Origin: JANNOG01 sp050329415
GTDB lineage: Bacteria; Actinomycetota; Actinomycetes; Actinomycetales; JBBAYJ01
Reading direction: 5' to 3'
NCBI GenBank assembly: GCA_050329415.1
Contig: JBHJOS010000140.1
Location: forward strand, 1-15,761
DNA: 15,761 nt
Of this stretch, positions 8,761 to 15,761 are shown piece after piece. Position 1 is the stretch's first letter, and every line of letters starts with the position of its first letter. The notes below the pieces were generated by a model. It worked only from the letters and a program-made list of their open reading frames with translations. It had not been told where the DNA came from and made no database searches. The translations under genes were made by a program, and so were the position numbers.

Positions 8761-9885
8761 ATGACCACGTGGGCGCGGATGACCGCCGTCGCCGGGATCG
8801 CCGTCCTCGCCCTCGCCGCCTGCGGCGAGGCGCCCGAGGACGAAGCGACCGACACGGACGACACCGCCACTGCCGAGGACACGGCCGGCGGGGACGCGGC
8901 CGCCGACTTCAGGGGCTGCATGGTCACCGATGCCGGCGGCGTCGACGACCGTTCGTTCAACGCCTCCGCCTTCGCCGGGCTCCAGCAGGCCGAGGGCGAG
9001 CTGGGCGTCGAGCCGGTCGTGCTCGAGTCCTCGGCCGAGACCGACTACGCACCGAACATCGAGCAGCTGGTCGCCGACGACTGCGGCATCATCGTGACCG
9101 TCGGGTTCCTGCTGGCGGGTGCCACCGGCGAGGCGGCCGAGGCGAACCCGGACGAGCAGTTCGCCCTCATCGACTCCACGCCCTCGGACGCCGAGGGCAA
9201 CACCGTCGAGCTCGACAACGTCAAGCCGCTGCTCTTCAACACCGCCGAGGCGGCGTTCCTGGCCGGCTACGTCGCCGCCGGGACCACCGAGACCGGCACC
9301 GTCGCCACCTACGGCGGCATCCCGATCCCCTCGGTGACCGTCTTCATGGACGGCTTCGTCGACGGGATTGCGTACTTCAACGAGCAGAACGGCGCCGACG
9401 TCCAGGTCCTCGGCTGGGACAAGGAGGCCCAGGACGGCACCTTCGCCGGCGGCTTCGACGACCAGGCCCAGGGCCGCACCATCGCCGAGAACTTCATCTC
9501 CCAGGGCGCCGACATCATCCTCCCGGTCGCCGGCCCGGTCGGTCTCGGCTCCGCAGCGGCGGCGCAGGACGCCGGCAACGTGCGGATCATCGGTGTCGAC
9601 ACCGACTGGTTCGAGTCGACCGAGTTCGGCCCGATCATCCTGACGTCGGTGCAGAAGAACATCGACGCCGCCGTGTTCGCCGTCACGTCCGCCTCCGTGG
9701 ACGGTGAGTTCGCGAACGAGCCCTACGTCGGCACCCTCGAGAACGGCGGCGTCGGGCTGGCGCCGTACCACGACTTCGAGGACACGGTGCCCGCGGAGGT
9801 CCAGACGGCGGTCGAGGAGATCCAGCAGCAGATCATCGACGGAGAGGTCGTCGTCGAGTCGCCGAGCTCGCCGTCCGTCCGCTGA
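8761..9885 (+). CDS. bmpA: BMP-family nucleoside-binding lipoprotein (BmpA/PnrA/NupN-like)
   Basis: This 374-aa protein is the extracellular substrate-binding subunit of a BMP-family ABC importer; characterised members bind purine or pyrimidine nucleosides. The signal peptide ends in a lipobox, LALAAC, with C21 as the predicted lipid-anchored residue. A Thr/Asp/Glu-rich spacer of about 28 residues follows. The mature domain opens with the family motif TDAGGVDDRSFN; later family features are VGFLLAGA, FLAGYVA, DGFVDGI and GVDTDWFES. The ATG is fixed by AGGAGG four bases upstream. It heads the operon with the ATPase, two permeases and cytidine deaminase, which makes nucleosides the likely ligand. 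A strong hairpin separates it from the ATPase gene, consistent with the higher protein demand usual for binding proteins. The exact nucleoside preference cannot be read from sequence. Confidence 0.93.
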   Translation: MTTWARMTAVAGIAVLALAACGEAPEDEATDTDDTATAEDTAGGDAAADFRGCMVTDAGGVDDRSFNASAFAGLQQAEGELGVEPVVLESSAETDYAPNIEQLVADDCGIIVTVGFLLAGATGEAAEANPDEQFALIDSTPSDAEGNTVELDNVKPLLFNTAEAAFLAGYVAAGTTETGTVATYGGIPIPSVTVFMDGFVDGIAYFNEQNGADVQVLGWDKEAQDGTFAGGFDDQAQGRTIAENFISQGADIILPVAGPVGLGSAAAAQDAGNVRIIGVDTDWFESTEFGPIILTSVQKNIDAAVFAVTSASVDGEFANEPYVGTLENGGVGLAPYHDFEDTVPAEVQTAVEEIQQQIIDGEVVVESPSSPSVR

Positions 9886-9911
9886 CCCTCACGTTCCGTC
9901 AAGGTCCTTTC

Positions 9912-9951
9912 CGCCCGTCCGTCCGGTCCGTAAGGTCCGGGCGGACGGGCG
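9912..9951 (+). terminator. Intercistronic stem-loop between bmpA and the ABC ATPase gene
   Basis: This 40-nt hairpin has a 10-bp perfect outer stem (CGCCCGTCCG pairing with CGGACGGGCG). A T-G pair, four more pairs (CCGG/CCGG), one T-T mismatch and two C-G pairs follow. It closes on GTAA, which would be a GNRA-type GUAA tetraloop in RNA. No T-run follows, so it may act as a partial terminator or, more likely, as a 3' stabiliser of the bmpA message. Position 27 nt after the bmpA stop suits either role. Confidence 0.7.
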
Positions 9952-9993
9952 CCGGCCGTCGGTGTCGACCGGGCCACTGACGAGGGAGGCCGC

Positions 9994-11525
<1,532 letters not shown>

Positions 11526-11529
<4 letters not shown>

Positions 11530-12749
11530 GCGCTCCCGTCGAGGCCCCGCAGGCTCCGTCCCCGGCGTCGTCGCAGGCCCGCCGGGACCCTCGCGCGTGG
11601 TGGGACACCGCGCTGCTCAACGTCCTGTCGGTGGTTCTCGCCCTGGTCGTGGGCGCGGTCCTGATCGCGGTGAGCGACGCGGACGTGCGCGGGGCGGCCT
11701 CGTACTTCTTCGCCCGGCCGTGGGACACCCTGGTCGCCGTCGGGCAGGCGGTGACCGAGGCGTACGCGGCGCTGTTCCGGGGTGCCGTCCTGGACACGCG
11801 GGCCGAGGACCTGGCCGGCGCGCTGAAGCCGCTCGCGGACACCCTGCTCTTCGCGACCCCGCTCATCGCCGGTGGGCTGGCGGTGGCGCTGCCCTTCCGC
11901 GCCGGCATGTTCAACATCGGTGCCGAGGGGCAGATCACGGCCGCGGCGGTCGGTGCCGCCTACGTCGGCTTCGCCGTCGACCTCCCGCCGGTGGTGCACG
12001 TCGTCGCGGCGATCCTGGCCGGGCTGGTCGCGGGCGCGGCGTGGGGCGGGATCGCCGGGTTGCTCAAGGCGGTCACCGGGGCCCACGAGGTCATCACGAC
12101 GATCATGCTGAACTACATCGCCCGGTTCGCCCTGCTGTTCCTGCTCGGCACCGCGGCGTTCCAGCGCCCGGGCCGGGCCGACCCCATCAGCCCGCCGATC
12201 GACTCCGGTGCCGTGCTGCCCACGATCGTGCCGGACAGCCGGCTCAACGTCGGCCTCCTGCTGGCGGTGGCCGCCGCGGTCCTCACCTGGTGGCTGCTGT
12301 CCCGCAGCACGGTCGGCTTCCGGTTCCGGGCCGTCGGCGCCAACAACGAGGCCGCCCGCACCGCAGGGATCTCGGTTCCCCGGGTCTACGTCCTCGTCAT
12401 GGTGGTGGCCGGCGGGCTGGCCGGCATCGCCGGGGTCAGCCAGGTGCTCGGCAGCGAGCGGGTCCTCACCCAGGGCGTGTCCGCCGGGCTCGGGTTCGAC
12501 GCCATCACCGTCGCGCTGCTGGGCCGCGCCAACCCGTGGGGGGTGCTGGGAGCCGGCGTCCTCTTCGGCGCCCTCAACGCCGGCGGGATCACGATGCAGG
12601 CCCAGACCGGGACCTCCCTCGACATCGTCACCGTGATCCAGGCGCTGATCGTGCTCTTCATCGCGGCGCCGGTCCTGGTCCGGGCGATCTTCCGGCTCCG
12701 CCGGGCCGGTGGCGGCATCGGCCAGCTGTCGAAGGGGTGGAACGGATGA
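11526..12749 (+). CDS. nupP: Nucleoside ABC transporter permease 1 (NupP/YufP-like)
   Basis: This 407-aa integral membrane protein is one half of the import channel. It belongs to the BPD_transp_2 family, shared with branched-chain amino acid and ribose permeases. A cytoplasmic N-terminus rich in Pro and Ala is followed by a first helix at about residues 31-48. The cluster of helices that follows begins near residue 105. The family motif FRAGMFNIGAEGQI covers residues 124-137, and ANNEAARTAGI marks the cytoplasmic loop that contacts the ATPase. The start is the GTG overlapping the ATPase stop (GTGA), and the end overlaps the next permease start (ATGA). Both junctions imply tight translational coupling and matched subunit amounts. 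The region between the first helix and the core (about 50-105) appears soluble. Confidence 0.92.
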
Positions 12750-14065
12750 GCGCCACCATCGGCAAGGAGTCGCCGGCCGTGGGCCCGTCCCCAGGTGCTC
12801 CGGTGGCCGTGGCGGCCGGCGGCGGGCTCGTGGCACGGACCCGGCGCTGGCGCTCGCCCGTGGTGCTGTGGGCGGTCGCGGTGCTGTCGCTCGTGGGGTT
12901 CGCGGCCTCGGTGTCCGGGGACGAGCGGTCGGGCTTCTCGCTCAGCGAGACCGGGGCGGCGATCCCGCTGCCGGCCGTCGACGTGCCGAGCCGGGCGGCG
13001 ATCCTCGTGCTCGGGGTGCTCGCGCTGGCGGTCGCGGCCTGGGCCACCTGGCGGGCGATCCGGGGCGCCCGGGTCGGGGGTGCGTGGCTGGCCGTCTTCG
13101 GAGTGCTCGTGGTCGCCGCCTTCCTCGTGTGGGCGGTGTCGGGCAACACCATCTCGCTGGTCAACCTGCTGCGCGGGTCGGTGTTCCTCGCGGTCCCGCT
13201 CGCCTTCGGCGCCATGTCCGGGGTGCTCTGCGAGCGGGCGGGCGTCATCAACATCGCCATCGAGGGCCAGCTGCTGGCGGGGGCGTTCGCCTCGGCGGTC
13301 ACCGCGTCGCTCACCGGCAGCGTCTACGCCGGGCTGCTGGCCGCGGTGGCCGCGGGGGTCCTCGTGGCGTTCCTGCTGGCGGTGTTCGCGGTCCGCTTCG
13401 TCGTCGACCAGATCGTGCTGGGCGTCGTGCTCAACGTCCTTGTCATCGGGGTCACGAGCTTCCTGTACGGGCAATTGCTGGTGCGCGACCAGGACGTGTG
13501 GAACGCGCCGGAGCGCCTCCAGCGGCTGCGCATCCCGGTGCTCGCGGACGTCCCGGTCGTGGGTCCGGTGCTGTTCGACCAGACGATCATCGTCTACGCC
13601 ATGTACCTCACCGTGGCGGCACTGGCCTTCCTGCTGTTCCGGACCCGCTGGGGGCTGCGGGTCCGGGCGGTCGGGGAGCACCCCAAGGCCGCGGACACCG
13701 CGGGCATCGACGTCAACGGGCTGCGGTTCCGCAACGTCCTGTACGGCGGCGCGGTGGCCGGCTTCGGCGGGTCCTTCTACACCCTCGGTGCCGTCGGCGC
13801 GTTCGGCGAGGAGATGACGGCCGGGCAGGGCTTCATCGCCCTGGCGGCCCTCATCTTCGGGCGCTGGACGCCGGTGGGGGCGCTGCTGGCGGCGCTGTTG
13901 TTCGGCTTCGCCACCAACCTCCAGTCGGTCCTCAGCATCATCGCCACGCCCATCCCCGGCGAGTTCCTCCTCATGGCCCCCTACCTGGCGACGATCTTCG
14001 CGGTGGCCGGCCTGGTGGGGAAGGTGCGCGCGCCCGCCGCCGACGGTGTCCCCTACCGACCGTGA
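12746..14065 (+). CDS. nupQ: Nucleoside ABC transporter permease 2 (NupQ/YufQ-like) with N-terminal extension
   Basis: This 439-aa membrane protein is the second half of the BMP-type import channel. The core motif ERAGVINIAIEGQLLAG begins at residue 163, and a cytoplasmic-loop motif equivalent to that of its partner is seen as GEHPKAADTAGIDVNGLRF. Before the core lie three extra hydrophobic segments, at about residues 33-54, 84-105 and 112-132, joined by a polar stretch. This makes it roughly 100 residues longer than the Bacillus type. The open frame extends upstream through the previous permease gene, but the ATG in the ATGA overlap at 12746 is the evident start. The end overlaps the cytidine deaminase GTG (GTGA). 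Identity is secure; the role of the extension is unknown. Confidence 0.91.
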   Translation: MSATIGKESPAVGPSPGAPVAVAAGGGLVARTRRWRSPVVLWAVAVLSLVGFAASVSGDERSGFSLSETGAAIPLPAVDVPSRAAILVLGVLALAVAAWATWRAIRGARVGGAWLAVFGVLVVAAFLVWAVSGNTISLVNLLRGSVFLAVPLAFGAMSGVLCERAGVINIAIEGQLLAGAFASAVTASLTGSVYAGLLAAVAAGVLVAFLLAVFAVRFVVDQIVLGVVLNVLVIGVTSFLYGQLLVRDQDVWNAPERLQRLRIPVLADVPVVGPVLFDQTIIVYAMYLTVAALAFLLFRTRWGLRVRAVGEHPKAADTAGIDVNGLRFRNVLYGGAVAGFGGSFYTLGAVGAFGEEMTAGQGFIALAALIFGRWTPVGALLAALLFGFATNLQSVLSIIATPIPGEFLLMAPYLATIFAVAGLVGKVRAPAADGVPYRP

Positions 14066-14472
14066 GACGGACCGTGCCCTGGGGTGACCTGCGGGGGGAT
14101 GCGGTGGCCGCCATGAAGCTCGCCTACGCGCCGTACTCGCGCTTCCCGGTCGGGGCGGCGGGGCTGGTCGACGACGGCCGGGTGGTGACCGGCTGCAACG
14201 TGGAGAACGCCTCCTACGGGCTGGGCCTGTGCGCCGAATGCGGCCTGGTGTCGGCACTGCACGCCGGGGGCGGCGGCCGACTGGTCGCCGTGTCGATCGT
14301 CGACCGGGACGGCGCCGCCTGCCCGCCGTGCGGTCGGTGCCGGCAGCTGCTGCTCGAGCACGGCGGACCCGGGTGCCTGGTCGACTCGGGTCCCGGTGCG
14401 GACCCGGTGACCGTCGGTGACCTACTGCCCGGGTGGTTCGACAACGGTCGCCTGGAGTCGCCGCCGCACTGA
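14062..14472 (+). CDS. cdd: Cytidine deaminase (tetrameric, zinc-dependent)
   Basis: This enzyme deaminates cytidine and deoxycytidine to uridine and deoxyuridine in the cytoplasm for pyrimidine salvage. It is 136 aa, the size of homotetrameric CDAs. The zinc ligands are C57 in LCAECG and C90 and C93 in CPPCGRCRQ; E59 is the proton-shuttling residue. The substrate-binding block TGCNVENASYG covers 43-53. It is close to the mycobacterial Cdd in sequence, including the LRG start and the GRLVAVSIVD strand. The GTG overlapping the permease stop is taken as the start; GTG 14074, four codons later, is an alternative. Position at the end of a nucleoside-uptake operon suggests that imported nucleosides include cytidine or deoxycytidine. 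The thymidine phosphorylase and adenosine deaminase genes that follow cdd in mycobacteria are not next to it here. Confidence 0.94.
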   Translation: MRRTVPWGDLRGDAVAAMKLAYAPYSRFPVGAAGLVDDGRVVTGCNVENASYGLGLCAECGLVSALHAGGGGRLVAVSIVDRDGAACPPCGRCRQLLLEHGGPGCLVDSGPGADPVTVGDLLPGWFDNGRLESPPH

Positions 14473-14524
14473 GCCGCCTGTGACAGCCGCCTGTGACAGC
14501 CGCCTGTGGACAGCCGCCTGTGGA
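14471..14524 (+). repeat. Four tandem 13/14-bp repeats downstream of cdd
   Basis: The units are GAGCCGCCTGTGA (14471-14483), CAGCCGCCTGTGA (14484-14496) and CAGCCGCCTGTGGA twice (14497-14510 and 14511-14524). A diverged CAGCGGCGGC follows. The junctions create short dyads (CTGT-GG-ACAG and TGT-G-ACA). The array begins inside the cdd stop codon and ends 42 nt before the DUF559 gene start, so it may have a regulatory role or be simple slippage product. Confidence 0.85.
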
Positions 14525-14566
14525 CAGCGGCGGCGGGAGTCGCCTCGGGGTCGCCACTCTGCCGGG

Positions 14567-15574
14567 GTGACAGCGGACCTGGGGGCGGCGCTGGCCGCCC
14601 ACCGCGGTGTGGCCTCCGTCGCGGATCTCGTCCGGGCGGGTGTCTCCCGCAAGGTGTGTCACTGGGCCGTCTCCTCGGGAACCGCACTCAGGGTCGGCCG
14701 TGGCGTCGTCGCGGACCCCGCCGTGTGGGCTTCCCTGGACGACCGTGGGCGCCATGTCTCAGTCTGCCGGGCGCTGGTCGGCCGTTGTCGTTCGGAGGTC
14801 GTGCTGGCCGCGCACTCCGCTGCCGTCGCCTGGGGTCTTCCGACACGAGGCGGGCCGCCGCGCACCCCCGTGCTCCTCCAGCGGCGGACGGCAGGGCGTC
14901 CCGAGTTCGGAGGACGGTCGGAGTCCGCTGTCCGCCGCCGGGCCTGGGTTCGGGACGACGACCTCGCGGAGGTCGAAGGCCTCGCCGTCACGTCCCTCGC
15001 CCGCACCGTCGTGGACGTCGCCCGTCACGAGCCCGTCGTGTGGGGTCTTGCGGCGGCTGATGCCGCGAGGGCCCGCGGTGGGACGCGCGAGGACCTGCTG
15101 GCCGCGGTGCATGCCGTCGGCCCCGTCCCCGGCTCCCGCCGAGCTGCTCTGGTCGCCCGGTGGGCCGACGGCCGCGCCGAGAGCCCGCTGGAGTCGGTCG
15201 CGCGAGGAACCGTCCTCCTGCTGGGCCTGCCCCCGCCCGACCTGCAGGTGCGGCTGGACGTCGGTGATCGCAGGTATCGGGTGGACCTGCTGGTCCGCGA
15301 GTTCTGCACCGTCGTCGAGGTCGACGGCAAGGTCAAGTACGAAGATCGCGAGCAGTCCTGGCGGGACAAGCGTCGTCGGGACGACCTGCTGGAAACCGGG
15401 CACGAGGTCGCACGCTTCGTGGCGTCAGACGCCTACCGACCTGCCCGCTGGGGGCGGCGCCTGCTGCAGACCTTCCAGCGAGCCGCGGCGCGCCACGGCC
15501 TGCCCGACCCCGCCGTCGACCCGTCCTTCCCCTCTTACCACAGTCTCCCCCCCACCTGGCGCCTCGACGCCTAA
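14567..15574 (+). CDS. AbiEi-like N-terminal domain plus DUF559-type (Vsr-like) endonuclease domain protein
   Basis: This 335-aa protein belongs to a group abundant in actinobacteria whose function is not established. Residues 5-45 (from LAAHRGVASVADLVRAGVS to LRVGRGVV) look like the winged-helix domain of AbiEi antitoxins and related regulators. The middle part contains SLARTVVDVARH, a common block in this group. Residues 205-300 resemble the DUF559/Vsr-like PD-(D/E)XK fold: helix ESPLES (E205, E209), then D240 in RVDLL, and E251-V-D253-G-K255. The candidate metal-binding residues are therefore intact. No AbiEii-type nucleotidyltransferase toxin is encoded nearby, so toxin-antitoxin action is not supported. 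The start is GTG 14567, with CACTCT six bases upstream as a weak leaderless-type -10; the upstream frame runs through repeats. It occupies the position where deoA follows cdd in mycobacteria and is flanked by repeats on both sides. Confidence 0.75.
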   Translation: MTADLGAALAAHRGVASVADLVRAGVSRKVCHWAVSSGTALRVGRGVVADPAVWASLDDRGRHVSVCRALVGRCRSEVVLAAHSAAVAWGLPTRGGPPRTPVLLQRRTAGRPEFGGRSESAVRRRAWVRDDDLAEVEGLAVTSLARTVVDVARHEPVVWGLAAADAARARGGTREDLLAAVHAVGPVPGSRRAALVARWADGRAESPLESVARGTVLLLGLPPPDLQVRLDVGDRRYRVDLLVREFCTVVEVDGKVKYEDREQSWRDKRRRDDLLETGHEVARFVASDAYRPARWGRRLLQTFQRAAARHGLPDPAVDPSFPSYHSLPPTWRLDA

Positions 15575-15600
15575 CCTCCGCCTGCCAACCCGTCCGCCCG

Positions 15601-15648
15601 CCCTCACGTCCCCCTGCCCTCACGTCCCCCTGCCCTCACGTCCGCCTG
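15601..15648 (+). repeat. Three tandem 16-bp repeats
   Basis: The units CCCTCACGTCCCCCTG at 15601-15616 and 15617-15632 are identical. The third, at 15633-15648, has a single C-to-G change and runs into the left arm of the adjacent palindrome. There are no spacers, so this is not a CRISPR array. It lies 26 nt after the DUF559 gene stop. Confidence 0.9.
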
Positions 15649-15670
15649 CCAAGCCGGCTTGGCAGGCGGA
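15641..15670. repeat. Perfect 30-bp palindrome
   Basis: The left arm TCCGCCTGCCAAGCC is followed at once by its exact reverse complement, with no spacer. In RNA it would form a 13-bp stem on a 4-nt loop in either direction. Neither side has a T-run, so it is at best a non-canonical bidirectional terminator for the DUF559 gene. A protein-binding site or a dispersed repeat of the REP type is equally possible. Confidence 0.85.
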
Positions 15671-15716
15671 TGAGCCATGAAATCCGCCCATCGACGGCGT
15701 GTCCCTGGCACAAGGA

Positions 15717-15732
15717 CCTGCCAAGCCGGCTT
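15717..15732 (+). repeat. Second copy of the 16-bp palindrome core CCTGCCAAGCCGGCTT
   Basis: This exact 16-mer also occurs at 15645-15660 inside the 30-bp palindrome. The shorter TCCGCCTGCCAA at 15577-15588 also matches the palindrome's left arm. The copies lie within 160 bp downstream of the DUF559 gene, with no gene visible between them. Confidence 0.85.
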
Positions 15733-15733
15733 C

Positions 15734-15761
15734 GGGGCGGGGCGGGGTGGGGCGGGGCGGG
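15734..15761 (+). repeat. G-run tract, potential G-quadruplex, at the right edge
   Basis: Five GGGG runs separated by single C or T bases are followed by at least GGG at the window end. The pattern meets the usual rule for a very stable G-quadruplex on the plus strand with one-base loops. The tract continues past the window, so its full length and neighbouring gene are unknown. Confidence 0.75.

Noticed and set aside
9912..9951. Classical rho-independent terminator
   Set aside because: The stem is strong but no T-run follows, and the downstream ATPase gene belongs to the same functional operon. Partial termination or RNA stabilisation fits better.
12386..14755. A 789-codon minus-strand open frame opposite the permeases and cdd
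   Set aside because: The translation is His/Arg/Gly/Pro-rich and unlike any protein family, while the plus strand encodes clear transporter and deaminase genes.
14567..15574. Complete type IV toxin-antitoxin (AbiE) system
   Set aside because: Only an AbiEi-like domain is present. No AbiEii nucleotidyltransferase is encoded in the window, and the C-terminal half is nuclease-like.
15601..15648. Possible CRISPR-like array
   Set aside because: The 16-bp units are directly adjacent with no unique spacers, and no cas genes are present.

Overview
The window is GC-rich DNA (roughly 70% or more G+C) with dense gene packing, frequent GTG starts, 4-bp ATGA/GTGA gene overlaps and several TANNNT -10 hexamers lying 7-8 nt from a start codon. 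This points to an actinomycete (Actinomycetota). The gene content agrees: a mycobacterial Sdh2-like sdhCDAB operon, an MgtA-like mannosyltransferase, a DUF4190-type membrane protein, and a cytidine deaminase close in sequence to the mycobacterial enzyme. The genus cannot be fixed from the sequence.

Layout. (1) 1-3251, minus strand: sdhC-sdhD-sdhA-sdhB, succinate dehydrogenase (respiratory complex II); sdhB runs off the left edge. (2) 3422-5843: a divergent pair, a GT4 mannosyltransferase (minus) and a mannose-1-phosphate guanylyltransferase (plus), separated by 64 bp with leaderless-looking promoters facing both ways. The second enzyme probably makes the GDP-mannose the first one uses. (3) 5916-8577, plus: a probable operon of a Pro/Gln/Tyr-rich two-helix membrane protein with an EF-hand loop, a small GNAT-like protein, and a stand-alone methylmalonyl-CoA mutase catalytic subunit with no B12-binding domain. 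(4) 8761-14472, plus: a BMP-family nucleoside-binding lipoprotein, a duplicated-domain ABC ATPase, two permeases and cytidine deaminase. From the ATPase onward every junction is a 4-bp overlap. This is a nucleoside uptake and salvage operon; a strong hairpin lies between the lipoprotein gene and the ATPase gene. (5) 14473-15761: an accessory-looking segment. It holds tandem 13/14-bp repeats, a gene with an AbiEi-like N-terminal helical domain and a DUF559-type nuclease fold, then 16-bp tandem repeats, a perfect 30-bp palindrome, a repeated CCTGCCAAGCCGGCTT motif and a G-run tract at the right edge. In mycobacteria the cdd locus continues into deoA and add; here this segment takes that place.

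Most of the window is ordinary core actinobacterial metabolism. The least explained parts are the repeat-flanked DUF559 gene and its palindromic flank, the membrane protein with an EF-hand loop placed before the mutase, the mutase without its cobalamin partner, and the intercistronic hairpin. No complete undescribed system can be demonstrated from this sequence.
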